Assembly (NCBI GenBank): GCA_041161065.1
Contig: JBEAVE010000015.1
Coordinates: 1 to 51,690 of the forward strand
DNA length: 51,690 nucleotides
Direction: 5' to 3'
From: DYRG01 sp041161065
GTDB lineage: Bacteria > Pseudomonadota > Gammaproteobacteria > Beggiatoales > Beggiatoaceae
This document shows positions 1 through 8,991 of the stretch, piece after piece. A program made the translations under genes and the position numbers. The notes beneath the pieces are model-generated. The model was not told where the DNA came from. It was given only the letters and a program-made list of their open reading frames with translations, and did not search any database. Positions within the stretch are counted from its first letter, which is position 1. Each line of letters starts with the position of its first letter.

Positions 1-140
1 CTATTTAAATCTCTTCAACAAACCATCGATTATATTTTTAATCCATTATTTTCATTTTCATCTAGTTAATAATTTAATAGGAATCCGACTATATAAGTTC
101 AATATTTTAAATAAGTTAAACTTATAAATATCTCGAAATT

Positions 141-171
141 ATTGCTCCCAAATGATCTTTATGAGAGCAAT
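141..171 (-). terminator. weak hairpin downstream of the pgm-DUF302 unit
   Basis: A 7-bp inverted repeat (ATTGCTC at 141-147, GAGCAAT at 165-171) with a 17-nt loop lies just past the DUF302 stop codon in the direction of transcription. The stem is short and the following sequence (AATTTC) is a poor T-run, so it may be a weak terminator or chance. The rest of 1-178 is AT-rich and I see no gene in it. Confidence 0.3.
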
Positions 172-178
172 ATTTAAA

Positions 179-565
179 TTATTTCAAGGAATTACAAACC
201 CGATCTAAAATGACTTTAGCGGTTTCTGCGACTTGATTAATTTGAGGATTATTGGCTAAACCTAATACGGGTTCAGGATTCATAAAAGCGATTTCTACTT
301 TACCCTCGTTGTTTTGAAATAAAACCACATTACAAGGTAGCAACGCACCCGCGTTCAAATCCGCATCTAAAACCTGTTTTGCTAAAGACGGTGCACACGC
401 GCCTAAGATCAAATATGGAGGAATTGAAACCCCCATTTTGTTTTGCATAATGGCTTGAACATTCACTTCACTTACAATACCTAGTTTCTCTGCTTGTAAT
501 GCAGACAATAATTTCGCTTTGGCTTCTTCAAAAGGTAAATCAACAACCACGTTAAAATGATACAT
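179..565 (-). CDS. DUF302 family protein
   Basis: This 128-residue protein matches the DUF302 family, small cytoplasmic proteins of unresolved function often seen in sulfur-oxidising and other gammaproteobacteria. Family features visible are the early LPFEEA segment, the ILGACAPSLA segment (around residues 53-62) and the LLPCNVVLF strand with a conserved Cys (around 76-84), followed by MNPEPVLG. There is no signal peptide. It follows pgm on the same strand after 16 bases, so the two are probably co-transcribed. No specific reaction can be assigned. The start has an upstream AGGAGAAC-like ribosome binding site. Confidence 0.85.
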   Translation of the reverse strand: MYHFNVVVDLPFEEAKAKLLSALQAEKLGIVSEVNVQAIMQNKMGVSIPPYLILGACAPSLAKQVLDADLNAGALLPCNVVLFQNNEGKVEIAFMNPEPVLGLANNPQINQVAETAKVILDRVCNSLK

Positions 566-581
566 TTTGTTCTCCTAAAAG

Positions 582-2216
582 TTAGGTAATAACGGTAGGT
601 TTTTCCATTCCTGTGAAATGTTTAATATGGGCGAGTTGTTCCGCAATTTCAAGTAGCGATTTTAAAGCAACTTGCGCGTCCAAATGGTGTTTTGAAACGT
701 CGGGTTCAAAAGATTCCAAATAAATACGCAACGTTGCGCCCGCTGTTCCTGTTCCCGACAAACGAAAAATTAACCGCGAACCATCGGTAAATCCAATGCG
801 TAATCCTTGATTTTTGCTCAAACTTTGATCAATCGGATCAAGATAAGAAAAATCATCAGCAAATGCAATCTCATAACCTCCCCATTTCTTACCCACTAAT
901 TGAGGAAATTGTTTGCGCAGTTCTTCCATCAAATAATTCGCTGAATCCGCATTGATATTTTCATAATCGTGGCGACTATAAACATTACGTCCAAACTTAG
1001 CCCAATGCTCACGCACAATGGTTTCTACGGATTGCTTTCTAATCGCTAAAATATTCAACCAAAACAACACCGCCCACAAACCATCTTTTTCTCTAATATG
1101 ATCCGAGCCCGTTCCAAAACTTTCCTCACCGCATAAAGTGATTTTATCGGCATCGAGCAAATTACCAAAGAACTTCCAACCCGTTGGGGTTTCAAAACAT
1201 TCAATACCTAGAAATGCCGCCACGCGATCCACTGCACCACTGGTCGGCATAGAACGCGCAACGCCTTTCAAACCTTTTTTGTAACCTTTGATTAAATGTG
1301 CATTGGCGGCTAAAATGGCTAAACTATCTGAAGGGGTGACAAAAAAATTCTTCCCTAAAATCATATTTCTATCGCCATCACCATCGGAAGCTGCACCAAA
1401 ATCTGGGGCATTTTCACCATACATTTTCTCAACTAAATCGTGCGCGTAAGTTAGGTTGGGATCGGGGTGTCCACCACCAAAATCTTCTAATGGAATGGCA
1501 TTAATCACCATGTTTGGTTTTGCACCGAGTATTTCCTCTAAAATTCTTTGCGCGTAGATACCTGTCACCGCGTGCATGGCATCATAACAAATGCTCACAT
1601 TTTTGGATTTGAACAGGTTTGTAATTTCCTCAAAATCAAATAGCTGTTGCATCAATTCTGCGTAATCAGAAACGGGGTCGATAATTTCAACCATTAAATC
1701 GCCGATTTGAAATGTGCCTAATTGACTTATATCGACATTAGGTGTTTGCAATATTTTGTACCACTCAATGCTTCGGGTGTTGCTATAAATTTGCTCGGTG
1801 AGTTTCTCAGGTGCGGGTCCACCATTTCCACTGTTGTATTTAATGCCAAAATCGCCGTCAATTCCTCCCATATTGTGGCTGGCGGATAAAATGATGCCAC
1901 CAAAGGCGTTGTATTTGCGAATGATTGCGGACGCGGCGGGGGTTGATAAAATGCCGTTTCTACCCACCAATACTTTACCAAAACCATTGGCGGCTGCCAT
2001 TTTAAGAATGATTTGAATGGCGGTTTGGTTGTAATAGCGACCGTCGCCGCCTAATACTAAAGTACTGCCTTGAAAATTATGGACAGTGTCAAAAATCGCT
2101 TGGACGAAATTTTCTAAATAATGGGGTTGTTGAAAGGTTTTGACGGATTTGCGCAGACCGGAAGTGCCGGGTTTTTGTCCCGCAAAGGGTGAGGTTTTGA
2201 TGGTTTGAATTTGCAT
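582..2216 (-). CDS. pgm: phosphoglucomutase (alpha-D-glucose-specific)
   Basis: Interconverts glucose 1-phosphate and glucose 6-phosphate for glycogen and sugar-nucleotide metabolism. At 544 residues it has the family's usual length. The phosphoserine loop reads SASHN with Ser near residue 113. The metal loop DGDGDR lies near residue 280, the sugar-binding CGEESFGTGSDHIREKDG near 375-392, and the C-terminal phosphate-binding loop is FRLSGTGTAGATLR. An upstream in-frame start at 2261 is possible, but the ATG at 2216 is preceded by AGAGGAGA at good spacing and the protein then begins MQIQTIKTSPFAGQKPGTSG, matching the family N-terminus. DUF302 follows closely downstream. Confidence 0.95.
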   Translation of the reverse strand: MQIQTIKTSPFAGQKPGTSGLRKSVKTFQQPHYLENFVQAIFDTVHNFQGSTLVLGGDGRYYNQTAIQIILKMAAANGFGKVLVGRNGILSTPAASAIIRKYNAFGGIILSASHNMGGIDGDFGIKYNSGNGGPAPEKLTEQIYSNTRSIEWYKILQTPNVDISQLGTFQIGDLMVEIIDPVSDYAELMQQLFDFEEITNLFKSKNVSICYDAMHAVTGIYAQRILEEILGAKPNMVINAIPLEDFGGGHPDPNLTYAHDLVEKMYGENAPDFGAASDGDGDRNMILGKNFFVTPSDSLAILAANAHLIKGYKKGLKGVARSMPTSGAVDRVAAFLGIECFETPTGWKFFGNLLDADKITLCGEESFGTGSDHIREKDGLWAVLFWLNILAIRKQSVETIVREHWAKFGRNVYSRHDYENINADSANYLMEELRKQFPQLVGKKWGGYEIAFADDFSYLDPIDQSLSKNQGLRIGFTDGSRLIFRLSGTGTAGATLRIYLESFEPDVSKHHLDAQVALKSLLEIAEQLAHIKHFTGMEKPTVIT

Positions 2217-2248
2217 GGGTTGATGTCTCCTCTGAAAAAAATCCATAA

Positions 2249-2282
2249 AAAAATGCGACACCTTTGACAGTATCGCATTTTT
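2249..2282 (-). terminator. rho-independent terminator after the OmpA-family gene
   Basis: A perfect 10-bp inverted repeat (AAAAATGCGA at 2249-2258, TCGCATTTTT at 2273-2282) with a 14-nt loop. Read on the minus strand it ends in a run of T, so it would terminate transcription of the upstream OmpA gene before pgm. The stem is AT-rich, hence moderate confidence. Confidence 0.55.
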
Positions 2283-2312
2283 AACACAGATTATCGTTAA
2301 ATAAAACGATGA

Positions 2313-3170
2313 TTATTGTTGTTTGGTGGATTTACGAATAATCACTTCAACACGACGGTTTTTCGCCATTTCTTCGGTGGTTTGTTTATCCACAGTTCCT
2401 GCGATAGGCATACGTTTACCTTTGCCGTCCGCACGAATTTTATCTTTCGGTACGCCTCTTCCTACCAAATAGTCCACAACGGATTGTGCACGTTTTTGAG
2501 AAAGTTTCATGTTGTAAGCGTCAGAACCTTTGTAATCGGTGTGACCTTCAACGACAACTTCTTTTAACTGACCGGGGTGATCGTTGATAAATAAGGCTAA
2601 TTTATCAAGTACTTCCATACCTTTTGGACGTAAGTTTGCTTTGTCGAAGTCAAAATTAACCATGCCTTCTTGAGAGCTTAACACGGTGCGGTATTCAACG
2701 ACTTCTGGCGGACAACCAAACTCGTCGACTTCGGTATTGGGTGGTGTGTTGGGGCAACGATCTTTGTAGTCTGGCACGCCGTCGCCATCGCTGTCGATGG
2801 GGCAACCCATTTTCGCGCCGTCTTTGTACACGCCTTTAGAGATTTCTTCGGGGGTGTTGTGCGGGCACTTGTCTTGATAATCGGGCACGCCGTCGTTGTC
2901 GCTATCGAGGGCACAACCGTCTTTGTCGAGGAACTTAGCATCAGTGCCTTTGGGGGCTTCGAATTTACAAATTTGATCGCCGCATTCTTTCAACTTGTTG
3001 GTTCTGTCGAAAGCGGGCGTAATAACGCAAGAATCATCGGTGGCTTTAACGGGGACGTTGTCCGCATCAAAAAGCACTTGGGGCTTAGCTTCATCTGCAA
3101 GCACTGGATTGTTAAGCAGCGCAGCAACTGCGACACCCAACAAAAAGTGACGACCATGAAATTTTGGCAT
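2313..3170 (-). CDS. OmpA-family protein with thrombospondin type 3 repeats
   Basis: This 285-residue exported protein is predicted to tether the outer membrane to peptidoglycan. A signal peptide (roughly residues 1-25, ending VLADE) is followed by a short Cys-containing region. Calcium-binding TSP3-type repeats (DSDNDGVPDYQDKCP and DSDGDGVPDYKDRCP, about residues 90-150) come next, then a C-terminal OmpA peptidoglycan-binding domain (VNFDFDKANLRP through KNRRVEV, about 170-280). The OmpA domain carries the diagnostic EGHTD and NMKLSQKRA motifs. There is no N-terminal beta-barrel of the classical OmpA type, so it is a periplasmic or lipid-free anchor rather than a porin. AAGGAA precedes the start. 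It is transcribed alone, with a terminator downstream. Confidence 0.9.
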   Translation of the reverse strand: MPKFHGRHFLLGVAVAALLNNPVLADEAKPQVLFDADNVPVKATDDSCVITPAFDRTNKLKECGDQICKFEAPKGTDAKFLDKDGCALDSDNDGVPDYQDKCPHNTPEEISKGVYKDGAKMGCPIDSDGDGVPDYKDRCPNTPPNTEVDEFGCPPEVVEYRTVLSSQEGMVNFDFDKANLRPKGMEVLDKLALFINDHPGQLKEVVVEGHTDYKGSDAYNMKLSQKRAQSVVDYLVGRGVPKDKIRADGKGKRMPIAGTVDKQTTEEMAKNRRVEVIIRKSTKQQ

Positions 3171-3403
3171 ATCTACATTCCTTCCTGTAAAGTTAATTAA
3201 GACTTAACGACCATAATGATACAGGCTTCAGCTTGAGGGGGTTATTTTGCCGAGGGGCTCTGACCAATGTTGCCGATACGCAAAAATTGCATACCAGCCT
3301 TAACGCCCTATTCTACCAACAAAGATTGCCTGTCGTCTAGGTTTTTGTATTTGATTACAACAAAGTGTCGCATGAATGCTACAGTCTGCCGATAACTCGT
3401 TCA

Positions 3404-3658
3404 TTAAGCAGCCAATAATGCGTCCAATTCTCCCGCGCTGTCCAATTCCGCCAAATCATCGTATCCGCCCACGTGCGTTGCGCCAATAAAAATTTGCGGC
3501 ACGGTGTAACGATGGGTTTTTTGGATAACCTCTTGCATTAATTCGGGTTTATCATCGAGTAAAATCTTTTCCACCGACACCCCTTTGCGTTGCAACAACC
3601 TTTCCGCCCGCACACAATAAGGACATTGTTTCGTTGCATACATTAAAACCTGTGCCAT
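3404..3658 (-). CDS. grxC: glutaredoxin 3
   Basis: A small glutathione-dependent thiol-disulfide oxidoreductase. The 84 residues match the Grx3 family length. The dithiol active site CPYC lies near residues 12-15, the cis-Pro TVPQIFIG follows near residue 52, and the glutathione-binding HVGGYDDL motif comes after it. An upstream ATG at 3682 would add eight residues, but the ATG at 3658 is preceded by AGGGGAAGGAA and gives the usual MAQVLMYA start. It is divergent from parE across about 290 bases. Confidence 0.93.
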   Translation of the reverse strand: MAQVLMYATKQCPYCVRAERLLQRKGVSVEKILLDDKPELMQEVIQKTHRYTVPQIFIGATHVGGYDDLAELDSAGELDALLAA

Positions 3659-3949
3659 TTCCTTCCCCTTTTGTCTGCGCAAAATAAAACCCCGCCATTA
3701 TCTCAAATACAGCCCATAACAGCAATTCTTAAATTTTTGACAGAGGTGTTTGTTGTCCATTTTGAGGAACGTATTTCAAATTAGCCCAAATGGGAATTGA
3801 TCCCGCTGGAGTAAAAATGCCTGCACTTTTCGCATACAAACTTTGGGTTTCAGAAAATTAAAAGAAAGAGATTTAACGCACAAATAACTCACGATCCAAA
3901 AAATAACCAAGATTATTTTTCTTGAGTTGAGATGTGTACAATAATGGGC

Positions 3950-5839
3950 ATGGACACACAATATCAAGCCTCAGCGATCGAAGTTTTGAGCGGACTTGCG
4001 CCTGTTCAACGGCGACCGGGTATGTACACCGACACGTCGCGCCCCAACCATTTAGCGCAAGAAGTGATCGACAATAGCGTCGACGAAGCCTTAGCGGGTT
4101 TTGCCACCCGTATTGATGTGATTTTGCACGCCGACAACTCAATTACCGTCAGCGACAATGGGCGCGGAATGCCCGTCGACCTTCACCCCGACGAAGGCAT
4201 CAGCGGCGTGGAATTGATTTTAACCCGTTTGCACGCAGGCGCAAAATTTTCTCAAAAGAACTACCAATTCTCCGGCGGATTACACGGCGTGGGTGTTTCA
4301 GTGGTCAATGCTTTATCTAAACAATTGATTACTAAAATAAAACGTGACGGTAAAATTTACGAAATTGTCTTCGAAAATGGTGAGAAAAAGAGCGATTTAA
4401 CCGTCATTGGAAAAACCCGTTCCGCAAAAGAAACCGGTACAACCGTTACCTTTCAACCCGATCCGAAATATTTTGATTCGCCCACCTTTTCTGTTCTCAA
4501 ATTGATGCAAATTCTTCGAGCAAAAGCGGTTCTCTGTTCGGGATTAGAAATTACCTTACTCGATGAAAACACCCATGAAACCCATCGTTGGTATTATGAA
4601 AATGGGCTAATTGCTTATTTACAAAGGCAATTATTTGAACGTATTTACTTGCCAGAAATCCCTTTTGAGGGACATTTTGAAGGCGAACATGAAACCGCAG
4701 ATTGGGCGTTGGTTTGGTTGGAAGAACCGCTGGATTTAGTGAATGAAAGTTACGTGAATTTAATTCCCACGCCGCAAGGGGGCACGCACGTCAATGGATT
4801 GCGAGCGGGGCTTTTGGAGGCGTTTCGCGAGTTTTGCGATTATCGTAACTTATTGCCGCGCGGGGTAAAATTAGCTCCCGACGATGTGTGGAGCGGTTGC
4901 GCGTATGTGTTGTCGGTGAAATTGCCCGATCCCCAATTTGCGGGTCAAACCAAAGAACGGTTGTCGTCGAGAGAATGCGCGGCGTTTGTGAGCGGGGTCG
5001 TGCGCGATGCGTTGAGTTTGTGGTTAAACCAACACGTTGATTTAGGAGAAAAAATTGCCGATTGGATTATCGCCCGCGCCCAAAAACGCTTGAAAGCCGA
5101 TCGACAAGTCATTCGCAAAAAAGTGGGATCGGGTCCCGCATTGCCCGGAAAATTAGCCGACTGCACGCTGCAAGATGTTAAAAGAACGGAACTTTTTTTA
5201 GTCGAGGGCGATTCGGCAGGCGGTTCGGCAAAACAAGCGCGCGACAAAACCTTTCAAGCTATTATGCCGTTGCGCGGTAAGATATTGAATACATGGGAAA
5301 TTGAATCGAACGCCGTGTTAGGATCGCAGGAAATTCATGATATTGCAGTGGCGATCGGCGTTGATCCGGGCAGCGATGACATTAAAAATTTGCGTTATGG
5401 AAAAATCTGTATTTTAGCCGATGCGGATTCGGACGGGGCGCATATTGCAACCTTGTTGTGTGCGTTATTTGTTAAGCATTTCAAAGCGTTAGTTTCTACG
5501 GGTCACATATATATTGCAATGCCGCCGTTATATCGAATTGATATAGGAAATGAGGTTTTTTATGCGTTAAATGATGATGAGAAAAATGCGCGCCTAGAAA
5601 TCATCAATGCAGAGAAAAAACGCGGCAAAATTTCTATTCAACGTTTCAAAGGATTGGGTGAAATGAACCCCTTGCAACTTAGAGAAACGACCATGAATCC
5701 AGATACCCGTCGATTAGTGCAACTTACTTTAGATCAACCTGAAGAAACTGCGCAATTATTAGATATGTTGCTCGCCAAGAAACGTTCTTCTGATCGCAAA
5801 TCATGGCTCGAAACCAAAGGCGATTTGGCGGTGGTTTGA
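3950..5839 (+). CDS. parE: DNA topoisomerase IV subunit B
   Basis: ATPase subunit of topoisomerase IV, which decatenates daughter chromosomes together with ParC (not in this window). About 629 residues, the ParE length. The GHKL ATPase region holds VIDNSVDEALAG and VSDNGRGMPVD, followed by the GGLHGVGVSVVNALS loop. The TOPRIM domain begins with EGDSAGGSAKQARD (about residue 419) and includes ADADSDGAHI. The C-terminus has the QRFKGLGEMNP motif. Three in-frame ATGs (3932, 3944, 3950) are possible and none has a strong ribosome binding site. I chose 3950 because MDTQYQASAIEVL aligns with known ParE N-termini; 3932 is a reasonable alternative. Confidence 0.93.
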   Translation: MDTQYQASAIEVLSGLAPVQRRPGMYTDTSRPNHLAQEVIDNSVDEALAGFATRIDVILHADNSITVSDNGRGMPVDLHPDEGISGVELILTRLHAGAKFSQKNYQFSGGLHGVGVSVVNALSKQLITKIKRDGKIYEIVFENGEKKSDLTVIGKTRSAKETGTTVTFQPDPKYFDSPTFSVLKLMQILRAKAVLCSGLEITLLDENTHETHRWYYENGLIAYLQRQLFERIYLPEIPFEGHFEGEHETADWALVWLEEPLDLVNESYVNLIPTPQGGTHVNGLRAGLLEAFREFCDYRNLLPRGVKLAPDDVWSGCAYVLSVKLPDPQFAGQTKERLSSRECAAFVSGVVRDALSLWLNQHVDLGEKIADWIIARAQKRLKADRQVIRKKVGSGPALPGKLADCTLQDVKRTELFLVEGDSAGGSAKQARDKTFQAIMPLRGKILNTWEIESNAVLGSQEIHDIAVAIGVDPGSDDIKNLRYGKICILADADSDGAHIATLLCALFVKHFKALVSTGHIYIAMPPLYRIDIGNEVFYALNDDEKNARLEIINAEKKRGKISIQRFKGLGEMNPLQLRETTMNPDTRRLVQLTLDQPEETAQLLDMLLAKKRSSDRKSWLETKGDLAVV

Positions 5840-5846
5840 TTTCTAA

Positions 5847-5872
5847 TCCCATGTATTTTTACTTACATGGGA
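5847..5872 (+). repeat. palindrome (CCCATGTA type), first copy
   Basis: TCCCATGTA at 5847-5855 and TACATGGGA at 5864-5872 form a 9-bp hairpin with an 8-nt loop, seven bases after the parE stop. A near-copy with the same TCCCATGTATTTT left arm lies at 47354-47383, also just downstream of a gene. It may serve as a transcription terminator or RNA-stabilising hairpin, though the T-run after it is weak. Confidence 0.55.
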
Positions 5873-5907
5873 ATTATGCAGCATTCAAAAAAGGAATACA
5901 AAAAAAC

Positions 5908-8301
5908 ATGAGCAGCCTTTACGAGAAACTTCAACACGCAAAAAGTGAAGAAGATGTTAAGGATATTTATATTAAAGCATTGGGTTTAAAAGGCTACACA
6001 GAAGGCTTAATTGATATTCGAACAAAAGAGGTTTGGTTTGAAGCAAAAAATACGGGTAAATATTCAAGTTACGCAATGTTCACACAATTATTACATTATG
6101 TGCAACAAGCCTTTAACAAAGGAGAGGAACTTCCTCCTTTTTTAGCCGTTATTGATACCGAAAAAGCGGCTTTAATGAAAACAAAGGATATTTTTCCTTT
6201 ATTAGAGAGAAAAGCCATTAAATGGGGAAAGTCTGCCAGTCAATATCCTAAAGAAACCTTAGATGAAGTTTCTGCTTATATCGGCGCACATTTTGTTCCT
6301 TTTAAGATTTCTACGCATGAAGAAGAATTTATTAGCACCGTTAAAGAAGCTATTAAAACAGGTGAAATTCTTTCTCGACAAATTACCCCTGATAATCTAA
6401 AACAAGTCTTTGATAAATGGGTAGAAATGGTGGGGCGTGAATTAATCGGTGCAAATGAAAAAGATTACAACTTATTATTTATGACCGATATTATGAATGA
6501 GGACGGTTGTGCTATTTATGATGATTTACCCGCCGAATTATTATATAAAAATAATCTGCCGATTTTTGTTTTAAATGGCGAACGTTATGAGTTAGGAAGT
6601 CGATCAAATTATAGAAAGTTTTGGGCAATTTATCATCGTCCACCTAAATTAGAGCATCGCCATTATTTATTGGAACGACGCGATAGTTTAATTCCTCTAA
6701 ATGAACGGAGTTTCAAAGGTGCGTTTTATACGCCTTTAAATATCGTTGATAAAGCCTACGATAAACTGAGTGAAGTTTTAGGAGAATATTGGCAAGAAGA
6801 ATATATTATTTGGGATATGTGTTGCGGCGTAGGAAATTTAGAAATAAAACATAGCAATCCGCGTAATGTTTTTATGAGTACATTAGATCAAGCGGATATA
6901 AATATTATTCAAGCAAATAAAACGTGTGCGGCGGCGTGTTATTTTCAATATGACTATTTGAATGATGATATTTCTGATGATGGAAAAATTGATTACAACT
7001 TAACCCAAAAAGTGCCCGAAAAACTTCAAAAAGCTATTTCTGAAAATAAAAAAATACTGGTTTTAATTAATCCCCCTTATGCGGAATCTGGGAAAGGTTT
7101 CACTAGTGGAAATAAAACTGGGGTTGCAAAAACCAAATTTGCTAAAACAGCAATGGTGAATTATGGTAAAGCAAGTAATGAACTTTTTACGCAATTTATT
7201 GCAAGAATTGCTCAAGAAATGCCTACAGCAACCATTGCAATATTTAGCAAATTAAAATATGTTAATGCACCTAACTTCGAACAATTTAGAACACAGTGGA
7301 ACGCGAAATATTTAGGTGGTTTTATTGTGCACAGTAAATTATTTGATGGCTTGAAAGGAAATTTTCCAATTGGATTTCTAATTTGGCAAACAAACCACCA
7401 TGCAAAACATAGAACACCGATTACTGAAATTGCAACAGAAATCCTTGATAAAAATGTTCAACCGATTGGAGAAAAACGTTTCTATAATTTACCAAATAGT
7501 ACATTTTTAAGCGCGTGGATAGAACGCCCAAAAGCTAATCAATTTTCCGTTGTGCCACTTAAAAATGCAGTTTCAGTTTCTACAGCACAAAATACTGTTG
7601 TATTATCGAAATGGTCAGAGAATGCTATTGGTTATTTCTTTTGTGATAGCAATGATATTCAAAATTCTGCGCAATCAACTGTAATATTTTCATCAACTTA
7701 TTTTAAAGGGCATGGTTTCTATATAACGCCAGAAAACCTTTGGCAGGCGGCAATTATTTTTACAGTTCGTCGAATTATAAAGCCAACGTGGATTAATGAT
7801 CGCGATCAATTTTTACAACCAAATCAAGAGATTACTGATAAGTTTAAACACGATTGTTTGATTTGGATGTTATTTAATGGGAGTAATTTAACCGCGAGTG
7901 CAAATGACTTAGAATGGAATGGAAAAAAATGGTCAATTACAAATCATTTTATTCCTTTCACAGAAAAAGAAGTTAATGCACCCAGTCGATTTGAATCGGA
8001 TTTCATGGTGCAATATTTAAAGAAGAAGAAACTCTCAAAAGAAGCACAAGCTGTTTTAGATGCGGGTCGGGATTTGTGGAAAGCCTATTTTGCAGAGAAA
8101 GATGATTATAAAATTCGTGAAGAATTGAAATTAAATCGCGCAGATGTGGGTTGGTATCAAATTCGTCATGCTTTAAAGAAACGCAATGAAAACCCTGATG
8201 ATTTCAAACCTGTTAATTTCAATACATTTGAAACCGCTTACAAAATATTGTCTGAAAAATTACGCCCAATGGTATTTGAATTAGGGTTTTTGCGGGAGTA
8301 G
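5908..8301 (+). CDS. type IIG-like restriction-modification enzyme (PD-(D/E)XK nuclease fused to N6-adenine DNA methyltransferase)
   Basis: A 797-residue single-chain enzyme likely to cut and methylate DNA. The N-terminus carries a plausible PD-(D/E)XK nuclease signature, Asp36 then Glu45-Ala-Lys47 in LIDIRTKEVWFEAKN. A helical linker leads to methyltransferase motif X (GAFYTP), motif I (WDMCCGVGN from residue 302) and catalytic motif IV NPPY (residues 388-391), which marks a gamma-type N6-adenine methylase. The C-terminal 300 or so residues would be the target-recognition region. No separate specificity or helicase gene is nearby, supporting a self-contained type IIG arrangement. An in-frame start at 5803 overlaps parE and lacks support; ATG 5908 follows an AAGGAA segment at somewhat long spacing. 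It sits between housekeeping parE and purN and is AT-rich, consistent with insertion as an accessory gene. Recognition sequence unknown. Confidence 0.8.
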   Translation: MSSLYEKLQHAKSEEDVKDIYIKALGLKGYTEGLIDIRTKEVWFEAKNTGKYSSYAMFTQLLHYVQQAFNKGEELPPFLAVIDTEKAALMKTKDIFPLLERKAIKWGKSASQYPKETLDEVSAYIGAHFVPFKISTHEEEFISTVKEAIKTGEILSRQITPDNLKQVFDKWVEMVGRELIGANEKDYNLLFMTDIMNEDGCAIYDDLPAELLYKNNLPIFVLNGERYELGSRSNYRKFWAIYHRPPKLEHRHYLLERRDSLIPLNERSFKGAFYTPLNIVDKAYDKLSEVLGEYWQEEYIIWDMCCGVGNLEIKHSNPRNVFMSTLDQADINIIQANKTCAAACYFQYDYLNDDISDDGKIDYNLTQKVPEKLQKAISENKKILVLINPPYAESGKGFTSGNKTGVAKTKFAKTAMVNYGKASNELFTQFIARIAQEMPTATIAIFSKLKYVNAPNFEQFRTQWNAKYLGGFIVHSKLFDGLKGNFPIGFLIWQTNHHAKHRTPITEIATEILDKNVQPIGEKRFYNLPNSTFLSAWIERPKANQFSVVPLKNAVSVSTAQNTVVLSKWSENAIGYFFCDSNDIQNSAQSTVIFSSTYFKGHGFYITPENLWQAAIIFTVRRIIKPTWINDRDQFLQPNQEITDKFKHDCLIWMLFNGSNLTASANDLEWNGKKWSITNHFIPFTEKEVNAPSRFESDFMVQYLKKKKLSKEAQAVLDAGRDLWKAYFAEKDDYKIREELKLNRADVGWYQIRHALKKRNENPDDFKPVNFNTFETAYKILSEKLRPMVFELGFLRE

Positions 8302-8372
8302 AATGTGGGTTTTATATATTTAGAATTTGGTAGTGCTTGATGTGTATCAAACCGTTGAATAAGGTATTAGAA

Positions 8373-8945
8373 ATGTTAAGAAAAAGAGTTGTTGTATTGA
8401 TTTCTGGTCGGGGAAGCAATCTGCAAGCAATTATAAAGGATACCAGAAATGAAGATTGCCCCTATCAAGTGGTAGCTGTAATTAGTAATAATCCTCTCGC
8501 AGAAGGGTTAGAATTGGCTAAAAATAATCATCTTACAACAGCTATTTTAGATCATAAGGCATTTGAAAGTCGTGAATCATTTGATCTGGCGTTAATGAAG
8601 TTAATTGATCAATTTCAACCTGATTTTGTTGCTTTAGCGGGTTTTATGCGCATCTTAACCAATGATTTTGTTGAATATTTTCAAGGTCGTTTGGTCAATA
8701 TTCATCCGTCTTTATTGCCTAATTTTACGGGATTGCATACGCATCAAAGAGCCCTTGAAGCGGGGGTTTCTGAACATGGAGCAACGGTGCATTTTGTGAT
8801 TTCTGAACTTGACGCGGGACAAATCATTTTGCAAGCAAAAGTACCCATTTTAGAAACCGATACACCTGAAATTTTAGCGGAGAGAGTTTTAAAGGAAGAA
8901 CACAAAATTTATCCGCAAGCATTGCGTTTATTGGCGAGGTCGTGA
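8373..8945 (+). CDS. purN: phosphoribosylglycinamide formyltransferase
   Basis: Transfers a formyl group from 10-formyl-tetrahydrofolate to glycinamide ribonucleotide, the third step of purine synthesis. The 190 residues begin with the family strand RVVVLISGRGSNLQAI. The catalytic Asn/His pair sits in VNIHPSLLP and the catalytic Asp in ISELDAGQIILQ. Start chosen at 8373 because TAAGGT precedes it and the upstream in-frame ATGs (from 8337) only add a non-conserved tail. purM, its usual partner, is not adjacent. Confidence 0.95.
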   Translation: MLRKRVVVLISGRGSNLQAIIKDTRNEDCPYQVVAVISNNPLAEGLELAKNNHLTTAILDHKAFESRESFDLALMKLIDQFQPDFVALAGFMRILTNDFVEYFQGRLVNIHPSLLPNFTGLHTHQRALEAGVSEHGATVHFVISELDAGQIILQAKVPILETDTPEILAERVLKEEHKIYPQALRLLARS

Positions 8946-8991
8946 ATTAAAGGAAAATAGGGGTTTTATATTTCAAGTTGCATCACTGCCT

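Noticed and set aside
3776..4142. Small minus-strand frames upstream of and inside parE
   Set aside because: No ribosome binding site or domain; they cover the parE promoter and 5' coding region.
5803..5907. Earlier start for the restriction-modification gene
   Set aside because: Overlaps the parE 3' end and the palindrome; the encoded residues are not family-like.
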